A stretch of DNA of 64,000 nt from Penelope pileata (lineage: Eukaryota; Chordata; Aves; Galliformes; Cracidae), in NCBI GenBank assembly GCA_013396635.1, contig WBMW01002277.1:358593-422592 (forward strand), in the 5' to 3' direction. Every line of letters starts with the position of its first letter. Position 1 is the stretch's first letter. The position numbers and the translations under genes are program-made. The notes below the pieces were generated by a model that saw only the letters and a program-made list of their open reading frames with translations, was not told where the DNA came from and searched no databases. Positions 39,696 to 50,471 of the stretch are shown here, piece after piece.

Positions 39696-42092
39696 CCGCT
39701 GCAGAACATATTTCACTGTTCTTCCAGGGTGAGCAAGTTCATTTTTAGCATGAGAAATTTCCTAAAAAGGTTTTATTATTCTTATAAAATTTAAGAATAT
39801 ATAAAAATCTTTTTTAAAAGATAAAAGGTTTTTGTTTTGCTCTTACATTTCAGTTAAACCTATTTATACAAGTAAGCTTAACCATCCCTACAAAAAAAAT
39901 AAAATATTTTGAAAGTTTAAGTTTTCAGAAAAGTCAAATCACTAAAGAGTTATGCACCACTGCTAAAAACTCTGCAATAAAATCTGTTTGCTGTAGATCA
40001 AATACAACTTCATCCTCGTCAAAAAAGCAAAAAAAGTACTTTTTACTTTAGCTCAACTTAATCAGTTAATTCTCTTTAACGATTAACTCACTAGGAACTA
40101 GTTAGATTAGACTATGAACTGAATTAGATTAGGAACTTAAAACAAGCATGAAAGTTTATTCTCATTTTCTCTACAGTGACAGCGCTAAGAATGTGAGGAG
40201 TTATTAGCTAATTTAACTGGATACAAATCTCTTTAGCAAGTTTCATTGAATAATAGTAGACATAAGCTGGGGAAAAACTGAGGCTAACTAGCAAGAAAAC
40301 TAGGTAAGATGAATGGAGAATCTACACGCTGTGAAGACAGGAAGTCAGACCACAGATTTATTAAAGGTTTTAGAGAATTTATGAGTGAAGTAAGTCAGGA
40401 TGGTGTCAACAGGATATAAAGGTGCCTTCCAGACTGATGTGAGTTAGGATAAATAGTATTGAGCTGTGACAAAAAGTAGCTTCTACTGCTTCACATAGCA
40501 TTCATATGCAGGACACAAAAGGTATGGTTAAACTAGGATCTCCCATCAATTTCTGGTAAACTGGTTTCAGAAATTCAGGAGAGTCCTGAGCGCCCCATTG
40601 GCAGCTTACCTGACGGACTAAGGTGTGACCTAAACAAAAGAACAGAGGAACAATCTGCTAATAACTAGCTTTCTCCAGAAAGAGGATTTTTTTTAGATTA
40701 GCTAGCTGGGTTCCATGTTCTAGCAGTAACCACTCATCAAGACCAAGCATGTTACAGGAAAACAACTGAAAACTGTTGTTGCAAAAGCAGCTTAAACTGG
40801 TTAATTAAATCCAAAGCACTTGATTAATAATGGCTATTGACACACAAGCAAGTTAATAGAAGTGTGAGAGAATGCCAAATCATTTGGGACTCTCCTCAAA
40901 GCATGTACTCAAAAACTACCAAAGAGTGAGTACTTTGCTTCAGGATTTCTAATTCTGATAACAACGTTTTATTTTCTGCAGGGTAACCTCTGAGTCCTTA
41001 TGAAACATATTCTTTCTATTGTCTCTGAGAGCAAGTGTTTGTTCCCTACTTTTTGAGAATTCTGTGTCTTCTCTGTCTCTCTGATGTTTGCAGGCTGCCA
41101 AGCCTCAGCATTCACTCTGCTCTTTACTGCCTGTCCCTCCATTCACTATATAAAATCTCTTCCCCCAAAATGTCATCTTTTCTTTTTGATTCCATCCTTC
41201 TCAAGTGTAGCCCTTGGGAGAAAGCTGTTGTTTCTGGTACCCAGCCACAATCGTTTCAAAGCAACACAGTGTGGTCAAAACAAGAACCCTCAACAGTCCT
41301 GTTGCCTTCGATCCTGTTAATAATTTTGAGTCAAACAAAAGAATCTATCCATGTTACAAAAGTTACTGTCTCAGTTTCTCAGTAATATTGGGCAGAGATT
41401 TGTAAGGTCATCCTAGGAACTCCTAGCCTCTCACAAAAGATGATTTAGAATGGCTAATCAAATATAACGTTGTTATGGGGGGATAAGTGCTCACAGTGTT
41501 CTGAATTCCCAAATGCTCCGATGACAAAATGTCTACCACTAGTGGAAAAAGTTGCCTTTAGAAAATATAGTATTAAATGTCAAATTCATTAGTGACATGA
41601 CCTGGAATAATTAGGTCTTTCTAAACTAGTTGCATACATGTTGTTTGGATTCCTCTTTGTGTCATTTTCTGATCAAAAATGAAACCACGGAAGAAATATT
41701 GTGCTTTATTACTGTGTGCCATTTTTTCAAAGAATGACTCAGGCATTGATATTTAGGCTACTTTCAAGTCAAATATTTAAAGACCACATCCTAACTATAG
41801 GCACCCTTACTGACATATTGGAAGGTCACTGAAACATGAGAAGATAGAGTGAGGTCTAAGCACAAGACCTACAAAACTAAGTATCTTCCACATCGGAGGA
41901 AAGGCAACTGTAAAAAAAATTGAACTGTTTTCTTATATTTTCATCAAAGTACCGAACCAGTAGCAAACAGTTTCAGATGTATTAAAAATCAAGCCTGTGG
42001 CATTTTCCTCTTGTGCATTCATATTTCATTAGGTGCAATGACTTTATCTTTTATACATTTAAAAAGCCATTCAAATTGGCTGCTATACTTAC

Positions 42093-42460
42093 TCTTTCAC
42101 TGTCACAATATAGCCATATTCATTCTCCTCTGCAGACTTCACTTCAAGCTGTATGCCTTGTCCTGCATTTTTCTGAGGCTGTTCATAGGAGTTTCCATCC
42201 TGCATCAAAGCATTCTTAATCCAGTAGCTGGTCTCACTCGGGTCTTTGGAGTCAGATTCAGTGCTCTTTGCAGCTGTCAGCTCCCTGGAGTAAGTTGCAC
42301 TTTTTACATTTTCCACGCCTGCATTTATTTCTTCTGAGGAAGAAGAGTCTTCAGATTTCTTGGTTTCTGACTTAGTAGATTCTTCAGGTATTAGGTCTTT
42401 AGGCATACTTTCAGGTAATGCATTCTCTTTCAAGAAGTTAATTAGTTTTGCAGTGTTCTC
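42093..42460 (-). CDS. PTPRN2: PTPRN2 exon D (processing-site region to start of mature ectodomain, 368 nt, phase 0 to 2)
   Basis: 122 codons plus two bases. Acceptor TTCTTTTAATGCAG|GAG; donor GA|GTAAGTAT, a perfect GTAAGT. It begins ENTAKLINFLKEN, then carries ETKKSEDSSSSEE (exon residues 32-44) and GVENVKSATYSRE (48-60), and ends in IQLEVKSAEE and YGYIVTVK. These match the recalled mammalian order: RKKSE, SSEEE, GVENVKS-TYS, LQLEV, GYIVT. The KK at exon residues 34-35 (42,356-42,361) is the best candidate for proprotein-convertase cleavage in the secretory granule, separating the N-terminal propeptide from the mature luminal domain; this role is inferred. Serines next to acidic residues look like casein-kinase/Fam20C-type targets, also inferred. 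An apparent stop shortly after the GTAAGT belongs to the intron. Confidence 0.95.
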
Positions 42461-43778
42461 CTGCATTAAAAGAATATTATTTGTAAAACTAAATGTGTTA
42501 TAATGAAAAAAACCAACTGGATATAATCCTTCAAGCTCATATTTATATGGTATTCTATTCAGAGAGTCTTATGGTAATTTTCTTAATTTCTGTATGCTGC
42601 AAGAACATTGCAAGAATGCAATATTTATTCAGTAATAATAAAAGAACATTAAATTATGCCACTGTATTGTTCAATAGGTTTAACAAGGGTGAAAAAATCA
42701 TACAGTCTATAGTTATGTTCTTCCTCAAACATCATAATCTCGATACCTTTCCCTTTGTCTTAAAGAGATAGAAGAAAATGCTGGTGACATTTTCACAGCA
42801 TTCATTTTCCTTTATGTGTGTTTAAAAACTGATGGGAACAAAAGTTTGTTTTCAAATAGATTGATGAAAAGGAGAAGTTACAGAAATATCCATCAAGTGT
42901 TGGAACCGGTACATGCATGTACCTCTTTGGGGTCTCACATGTCATAATACAGGAAACAGATATGTGACACATTATATTTCACTTATTTATCTCCAGAAAA
43001 TGTTGCGCAAAGTTGTTTGTGAGTGATCCACTAAGTTACAGATATGAGACTAAGCAAAATCTGTCTAATAAACTGAAACAACAAGCAAACAAGCAAATGT
43101 TAAAACACTTGCTTGGGCTAACTCATTAGCTAGTTTCATTATATAAAAATTTATTGCATCCAAGCATCTAGGAGGAGGTGATAGCTTCTGGGCACTTTGT
43201 TCGCTGCACCACAATACATTCCTTTCACATCATCTATTCAAACTGTAATCAATAAATCTATCCATGGAATCTTCTATAAATCAATCATGAATGCAGAACT
43301 TCATCCTTCTGAAGAATTTCATCTCACACACAGATGCCCTCAGAAATAATGTGTTTTACTCAACTGCTTCTCAAAACCAGATATCTGAGGAATAACATTT
43401 ACTTTCACCAGAACCAAAAGCCAAATGGCAGGGGAAAGTAGAGTACTTTCAATAGAACACCTCAATACTCCAAATTCATTAACCAGGGAAAGAGTCTCAA
43501 TTTCTCTGAACTTTGGGATCTGTTACAAATTCTGACTATTGCAATTAAAAGAAAGGCAAAAAAGGTCTTGATTTTGTTTTCTGGAACTACAGCACACATC
43601 TTGGTTAAGGTTTAGATAACTGTTCATTTAATATTTCAATATATCAACAAATATTTTCTTATGCTGTGATACTGAATTACACCTGCACAAGACACAAAAT
43701 GTGCTTTTGACCTTCACTGCATATAAACCTTGTATTTTGGGATGGAATACTTGTTTTGTTAAAGTACTCATACTCTAC
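42461..43778. other. PTPRN2 intron C-D, 1.32 kb
   Basis: Short intron with donor GAG|GTAGAG and acceptor TTCTTTTAATGCAG. I see no repeats or genes in it. Its small size compared with flanking introns keeps exons B, C and D in a 3.4-kb cluster. Confidence 0.85.
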
Positions 43779-43819
43779 CTCTTGATCAGTTCTGGCACTG
43801 GCATCATGCACTCCGTTGT
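43779..43819 (-). CDS. PTPRN2: PTPRN2 exon C, 41-nt small exon (phase 1 to 0)
   Basis: Too short for ordinary ORF finding. It has an acceptor TTTTCACATCCTACAG|AC and a donor CAAGAG|GTAGAG. With the single base donated by exon B it reads DNGVHDASARTDQE, 14 residues. This matches in length and position the DDGVQDDDDRLYQE segment I recall from mammalian phogrin, although the bird sequence lacks the run of aspartates. The exon changes phase from 1 to 0, so it is required for the frame between B and D. Joining B directly to D would read seven codons and then hit TAA. It sits in a tight cluster, 1.37 kb from B and 1.32 kb from D. The similarity, the exact phase fit and both splice consensuses make it convincing despite its size. 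Confidence 0.9.
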
Positions 43820-45192
43820 CTGTAGGATGTGAAAAGCACAAATACATAGTTATGAAGGGAAAACATCATATGTGAAACAAACACTGCTTATAGGCTGCTT
43901 AGTTTGTAGTGGTGGCCTTTTCATGCAATTTAAACATTAAGACATCAAAGCTGAAAGGGCAGAGTAAAGAGCACTGTATAATTCAGTATTGCTATTTTAA
44001 CCTCACTTTGACAGCAAATTAATGCAAGATCAATAGACAGAGTACTTCAAGAGCCAATCTAATAGTGTTATTTTGCTAATTAAGTGTCTGATCTTCATAT
44101 CAGTTTATCGATATCTAAGAAAAAAATCAAAAATTATTCTAGCTGGCTAGCTGGACATTTACATTAAAGAAAAAAGAAACAAACACTCTTCACACATTTT
44201 GGTGGGGGAAAAAAAAAAAGAGAAACTTATTTCTATAGATATTTTCTACCAAAACCATGTTACAGTTTAACTACAATGATGATATGCAGTCACATCATTA
44301 ACCTCAGTCAGATAATGCTGAATGTTTGGTTTATGAACTAAGACTTATTCATTTCTCCAAGCATGATTCAGGACAAACCCTCAAGACTGCTCATTTTAAT
44401 CTACAAACAATTAAATTAATCCAAATATCTCTCACTAATAAGGCTTTCAATATATCACCATTGTAATAATTATCCTACTTTTGAGAGGAAAAAAAGATAG
44501 CAATTTAAAAACACTGATGTCATTTGTTTTTTGGTATACTAGAAATCATAATATTCCCAAAGTAGAGAATGAGTAAATGGTAACTTAAGTTCCACTGTGG
44601 TATCAGCTCATTAATGGTAAATACTGCAGCTCCTAAATCTGCATCACCATGGAAATGTGTCAAGAAAGAAGTAAATAACCATAATAACTCTTTATGTTCC
44701 CTAAGCATGCAAGGGAACAAGTTTTTTTCTGTGTATACCTGCCTACGACTTTCTTTTGCAAAGCAATTGTGGTACATTAAGGAATGATTACCTGTAAAAT
44801 TCAATTATTTTTTCCACGTATTTTGAAACACAGTCTTGGAATATAATCATTTTTCATTATCATTTTGCTTAAACATCTCATTTTAAAGAATGGGAAATTA
44901 GACCACACAGTGTAAAGTAATTTGTCTTTCAATATAATTGAGTGTGTAGGTTTATCTTACTTGTGAAGCTTGAAGACCAAGTGTTCACAAACAATGTATT
45001 TTAGGTAAATAAAGTATCTACTGTAAAAAGAAAACAAGAAAGCTAAAGTTTTGCAGCCTTTGGAAAAAAATATGCAAAAACTTTCCCTCCCGTCTTCTTC
45101 AAAACCAATTTAAAAAGTGCCTAGCACTAATGTAAAACAAAGGAAAATTAGGATAGCTATCCTTCACTATACTTAAATCTTATAATCAATAC
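43820..45192. other. PTPRN2 intron B-C, 1.37 kb
   Basis: Short intron with donor CAG|GTATTG and acceptor CACATCCTACAG. A 94-codon open frame on the minus strand at 44,520-44,804 has no recognised similarity and is taken as chance. No repeats are evident apart from a short poly-A near 44.21 kb. Confidence 0.85.
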
Positions 45193-45447
45193 CTGGTATG
45201 TTAACACTGTTTTCCACTAATCCAGTATGAATTTCTGCCCTTCCTTGAGCATCTCCTTTCTTCATTTGTGCTTCTATTTCTTCCTCTCTAGTTTTTCCAG
45301 CACCGTCTTCTGTTTTTTCCTGAGTGCCAGCAATCTGAATTGCATTGGCAATAGTATCAGCGATCTCATTCAGTTCTGTTGAGCTGAGATTCTCCACATT
45401 CACCTGGTGTTTCTCTAGGTCCTTCATTACATCTTTAATAAGAGTTT
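45193..45447 (-). CDS. PTPRN2: PTPRN2 exon B (luminal, 255 nt, phase 1 to 1)
   Basis: 85 codons. The acceptor is TGATCCAG|AA with a T-rich tract upstream and the donor CCAG|GTATTG. Translation begins ETLIKDVMKDLEKHQ, followed by NVENLSSTELNEIADTIANA, and ends in a charged stretch and NIP plus one base. The predicted helical LL/IKDLxxxxxxxxxLSxxELxxxA pattern aligns with the recalled mammalian phogrin block (TLLKDLQ... LSxLELxxMAELMAG). The remainder (EKTEDGAGKTREEEIEAQ) is highly charged and probably disordered. It carries an NLS sequon. The open frame continues upstream of the acceptor to a methionine at 45,604, but that part is intron read-through. The exon is symmetric (phase 1 both ends), so skipping it would keep the reading frame between A and C (G|AC = Asp). 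Confidence 0.93.
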
Positions 45448-46755
45448 CTGGATCATAAAACAACATAAACACAACATTTAGCTGCATATAAGAAGCACAT
45501 GTGCTTATATCAGAAAGTATCTCTCGTATTTGCTGAAAGGTATCTTTTCCTTCATGAAGACTGTTTTTTTCAAAAGTGCATACAACTTCATGGAGCCAAG
45601 ACATAAACTGAAGTTACCTGACACCTTCACAAAAAACACAGTATTATAAATGGATGTTAGAGTTTATGATAAGGTGAATTCATGCCTGGCAATGGGGGAT
45701 GCATGCCACTACAGCATAGCAAGATGTTCTAGAGAGATGAATATAAAACTTCCACTTCTTTACAAGCTCAGCATGGTTTCCTATTCCAAAATGACTGAAA
45801 AAGCTGAAGACAAGTATTAAGAGAGCTCAGCTTTTTCTTAACTGCACCAAAAACCAGTACCTATATACAGCAAATGCATCAGTATTTTTTAGAGGTCAGG
45901 TTTCTTTGTTGATTTGCTTTTTGCAAGGGAAACAGCTATATGCAGTTTTGGAAAATAAACAAGTATTTTCTTTTTCAACCAAAAAGTTTCTCCCTATTAA
46001 AAAATTCTTCATACATGGATATGTAAGGGACAAAACTGCTAAATTATTTTCATTTATCTTGGAAAATATATGTTTTGTCAAAAATGAACTTCAGGAAATG
46101 CGGTTTTGGTTTTTAGCTATGAACAGCATTGTGAAAATGTTTGACAAGTCATATGAAGGAAAGAAATGTTAAGATGACATTCCAGGTCAAAAAAATAAAA
46201 TGGACATATATTTAGGAAACATACAAACAAACAAACAACAAGAAAAAAATCTGCTGAATCAACACTGATGTAAAAAGTTTTGAAGATCAGAAAATTCAAG
46301 GACAGTGGATATTAAAGGTGAACTAGAAAATGTAATGTAGCAGCTATTCAGGAAAGGTACCCTTCTTACTGCATATATCCCTCAGTTCCATTTCATACAG
46401 CTGCAAAATTCATCCTAGTCTCTCTTGGAGAAAGGAACACTCAGGGCTTCTTCTGGCAACCGAAAAACTATTCCCAAGCATGCCTCTGTTCTGCTTATTC
46501 ATGCTCTTCAGAAATTTAACACACTTCTGGATATGTATGCAAGCAAGACACCTCTTTCACTCATGTAAGGTGAAGTTATAGACTGGTAATATATAAATGT
46601 ATATATAAGCAGTTTGAAGGCAACATTCTAGCTTTTTTCTTCTAGCAACATTCTCCCTGTTAAGCCTTGTGGTAGGACATGTATATTGTCATCTCTAAAC
46701 AAAGACTTTCAGACCATGCTGTCAGCCTTCAGGCTTCCACAAAGACGAGTTTAAG

Positions 46756-46977
46756 AATGGAACGGAATAGTTCAGTCGGAGGGGATCTACAAGGTCATCT
46801 AGACCACATGCCTTACCACCTCAAGGCTAATAAAAAGTTAAAGCATATATTGAGAGCATTATCCAAATGCCTCTTCCACTCTAACAGGTCTGGGGCATCA
46901 ACCATCTCTCTAGGAATTCTGTACCAGTGTTTGACCACCCTTCTAGTCGACGTTTTTCCTAATGTCCAATCTGATAA
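46756..46977 (-). mobile_element. CR1 LINE 3' end, old copy
   Basis: Reverse-complement CR1 3' region: GAACGGAATAGTTCAGTCGG, AGGGGATCTACAAGGTCATC, CTACCACCTCAAGG-like sequence, CATCAACCATCTCTCTAGGA, then TGTACCAGTGTTTGACCACC and CTAATGTCCAATCTGA at the truncation. It resembles the 37.04-kb copy in order and wording. It is not coding. Confidence 0.87.
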
Positions 46978-47169
46978 AGGGTAAAACATTACCAGAAGAA
47001 GGGCTAAATAAAGGTTTTGTTTCTCACAGCACTAGGTAAGATGAAGCAGTAAGAGACTCATGCTCCAGGGAAAAGGCAGCAGAACACCTGTAATTTTGCA
47101 GGGACGTGAACTGAGGATTATTTGTTATCAGGAAAAGAGGCCAAGACTTTTTTTTTTTATCCCACAATG

Positions 47170-47290
47170 ATAGAGTCATAGAATCATCTAAGTAGGAAAA
47201 GACCTTCAACAAGATCATCAAGCTCAACCACCAACCTGACCTACGGAATCTCATCACTAAACAATGTCCATGTCTCCATAATTCACCAAC
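47170..47290 (-). mobile_element. CR1 LINE, short 3' tail
   Basis: GTCATAGAATCATCTAAGTA, GGAAAAGACCTTCAACAAGA and TCATCAAGCTCAACCACCAA match the reverse complement of a CR1 3' terminus of the ACCTTCAAGATCATCGAGTC type. It ends around ACTAAACAATGTCCATGTC. It lies about 190 bp right of another minus-strand CR1 end of a different subfamily. Confidence 0.87.
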
Positions 47291-49395
47291 TAAAGCAGTC
47301 CTATTTTCCCTGGACTATTTAGTCAATAAAAACCAAGATAACCAAGATAATGAGTATCATGTTTTCAATGCACTGGGAGGAAGAGTCACTAAAAGGTCTA
47401 TAACAGTCTGAAGAAATTTAGGTCTACATGAAGAGTCTTCCTAACTTCATTAATTTTCTGACACGCTGTTAAAATGTCCATGCTAAAGATGTGTATTTCC
47501 ACTTCTTATTATGGCACTTGTTCACTTCTGCTTATCATTTGCAAATGATTTGATAGGGCTGATACATTAAAAAAATATAAAGACATCTATTTACAAGTGT
47601 CTTTGAGTAATTTAAAGGAATTACTATGAATTTTCTAAAATCAGAAAATATTGTTGTAGAAAGATCAAAAAGCAGTGGGGTACTGCAATGGCATAGAAGT
47701 TAGGAAGCACGTGCTTGAACATGCACAAGTCTGTGTACAGCCTTTATATTCTCCCACCAAACTTTTTGAAACAGAATCAGCAATGCTTAACCACATTTCA
47801 CATTGTCTATACTGCAAACAAGACTTCTGCCTTAGCTTCATCTTCTGAAATGAAGGCAGATTGCCTTTCATAGTTACCATTTAACTATGATGACCTTAAA
47901 AGCACATATATCATAGCCGATATAATTCACCGTTTGAATTCCCCCTAGTAGGTAACAATAGCAGTTTTGCAAGGGAAAACAGCTTTCATTGCACAGCACT
48001 TAAATCATGCTCCATACACCACTGATGAAACTGCTCCAGCCAGTTTGCTCAACAAGTGGTGCAGCAGCAGTAACTTTGTTGAAATTGTAGCACATCACTT
48101 CCTCCTCAAGATCAGCAGTATGACAGGTTGGACTGTCCTTCTTTAACCCATCATCCTATTCACTCCTTATCAGCTGTCCTCAGCAGCTGAGCACCACCTA
48201 GATGGGTGACCACAGCTCTGTAAGACAGAGAACATACACAAATATTTGTGCTCTATAAACATGGAAATGTACTATTTTTTGAAAAATAAAAACATATGAA
48301 TTACTAATTTAATGACCTTACCAAAGCAATGGAAAGATATATTCTTTAATACTTAAAATAGCAAAAATAAATAGACTAGAACAAATCACTTAAAACTGAG
48401 AAAAATTGTAAATACTGCTGGATTAGAAGACAGATTAATGATTTCCCTCTTGCACAGTGACTATAAAGGCAGCACCCACGCACATCACGCTACTCCTAGA
48501 AGTAAAAGTTTCCAAATCTGATTAAAAAAAAAAATAGTTCCACATTTCCTTCTCTTCTGTTTCTCCCTCAGGGTGTCTTGTTAGCTGATTCACCTGCCAC
48601 TGTTTCATTACAATTCTCAATGCTAATCTGCTTCATACCTTCTGGATTGTTCTGCCAGACAAATTACTCTGCCTAATCCTGCATCAGACACAGCAGAGAA
48701 CTGAGCTCATGTGACTGCCCTGCACAGTTTTTGAACAGTTTTGCGGCAAGAGAGAAACAATTCACACACATAAATCCTGAAGCATCAGAGAGACTGGAGA
48801 AAGGTTAAAAGCAGAAGGAGATATTAGTCAGCCTGGCAAATCTGAATCCAAATCACCATCATGCTAACAGCACTTTAAACTATGAATATACCGGTGTCTG
48901 ATCTCACCACTTCCTTATAACACTATCAAATGGCTCAAGAATATAAAGGAATTCATATTATTTCCTACTCAAATGATCATAATTTTATGTCTACGCAACA
49001 TTTAAAAGCTAATGCAATGGAAGAAGTTCCTACAGAGCACGTTATGTATGTGAAGTCAAAGCAGCAAAACCCAGCGAGTTGTGAAACGTGTTATTCCCTC
49101 TAAGTGTTAAGCATTTTTTTCCCAGTTGGCTCCTACCAGGAAAGGTGAAGTGGAACAGCTGGAGGATAATGAAACCAGCATGTGCCTAGTTTGTTTTGAA
49201 TCTAGCAACAAAATTGTCTAACCTGTGCAGGAGACTTACAGTGCCACCTGGATTTGATTTTACATTATAGTTTGTTCTTTGAAACCTATTATCTCTGGGC
49301 ACCATACCAAGAATGCTTTCACTTCTGAGCATCCTTTAGATTGCAAGCATTATCTTTCCTCTGCTGCAACTTTGATGTTTTTGTATGTTCTGTTT

Positions 49396-49411
49396 AAAAA
49401 AAAAAAAAAAA
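49396..49411. repeat. Poly-A tract, 16 A
   Basis: Sixteen uninterrupted A in intron A-B. Confidence 0.85.
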
Positions 49412-49611
49412 GCAAAAATCACAGAAATCAAAGAACATTAAACTTTATAGATGATAATAACTACAGACGGGATTCAAAGGAACCCACTTATATGCAACCA
49501 AAATTCATTGGGATAGCAGTAACTGCAGCGTAACAGATGTAGCTGCTTGGCAATGGCTAAGGATCAATCCTTTCATTTTTCAGACACTGTGAACTACTGG
49601 AATAATACCAA

Positions 49612-49635
49612 TAGTTTAGTTTTAGTTTAGTTTAG
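49612..49635. repeat. TTTAG-type microsatellite
   Basis: Imperfect TAGTT/TTTAG units. Confidence 0.75.
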
Positions 49636-49840
49636 AGAAACTCTGACTGACTGAGAGTTATTTTCTAAACTCTACTTGATCCCCAGCCACAATATGAAAA
49701 TCCACCTTGTTGTACAAAGCAGAACGTAAAATGTACCACAATATCCTATGAGATGTTACATTTCATGTTCATTCAAGTATCTGTCAAACTATCACATACA
49801 AAAGGAATCAGGATCCGGTCATAGTTAAGTTTCATTAGCA

Positions 49841-49883
49841 AAAGACAGACAGAAAGACAGAAAGACAGACAGACAGAAAGAAA
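49841..49883. repeat. AGAC/AGAA microsatellite
   Basis: A purine-rich run of interleaved AGAC and AGAA tetranucleotides. Confidence 0.85.
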
Positions 49884-50471
49884 ATTCAGCAAATAAGTTG
49901 TTTGCAATAGATTGTCCATCCAAATGTAGTTGTAAATCCATCTTCTTGTATCACTGTGTGTCCCCATAATTGAGAGACTTTTCTCCTCTATGTATTCTGT
50001 GCCAAAATTTGTCAGTGTTAATTTCTGTCTAACTTTGAATTTTACCCATCATCCTTGAATTTCTAGATAAATACATAAAAATGGAACAAATCCAGGCACT
50101 TATGTATTACCTATATATAGTGTGGGATGCATGCATAAGAACAGATGCATAAGACAGCAGTGATATACCCACAATTACGTATTGTTTGTAAAATGCTTTG
50201 AAAATATAATGAGTTACATAAATGCTGTGGTTTACTGAATGCTATGTATTTCTGGATGCATATGGAAGGTGGGTTGAAGAATGTGGGTAGATGCTTGCAG
50301 GGAAGGAGTCATTAGAATGGTGAACATTATTAGTCTGGGTATTATGGCAGAAAGATATAAATATGTCAATGGTAGGAGATATATGTGAATGTCTATTTAT
50401 ATTTAAAAAAAAAACTCAGTGAACATGAGGGAAACTTCAAAAAAGATAAAATAAATAAGTACCAACTTTAC

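Larger units (their letters stand above)
21901..42092. other. PTPRN2 intron D-E, 20.2 kb
   Basis: The longest intron wholly inside the window, bounded by a GTAAGTAT donor (right) and a CAACAG acceptor (left). It holds CR1 fragments at 24.1, 25.3-25.7 and 37.04-37.42 kb, an assembly gap at 39.09-39.12 kb and a 26-bp tandem duplication at 39.64 kb. Regions near 24.4-24.8, 30.1-30.6 and 32.0-32.3 kb look somewhat more GC-rich and carry longer open frames (up to 144 codons), but they have no recognisable domain or paired splice sites. Between those points I see only unique AT-rich sequence. Confidence 0.8.
45448..50471. other. PTPRN2 intron A-B, 5.0 kb
   Basis: Intron with donor G|GTAAAG and acceptor TTTTATGATCCAG. 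It contains two minus-oriented CR1 3' pieces (46.76-46.98 and 47.17-47.29 kb), an A16 tract at 49,396-49,411, a TTTAG microsatellite and an AGAC/AGAA microsatellite near 49.6-49.9 kb. The remaining sequence is unique and AT-rich with no gene signal. Confidence 0.82.
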
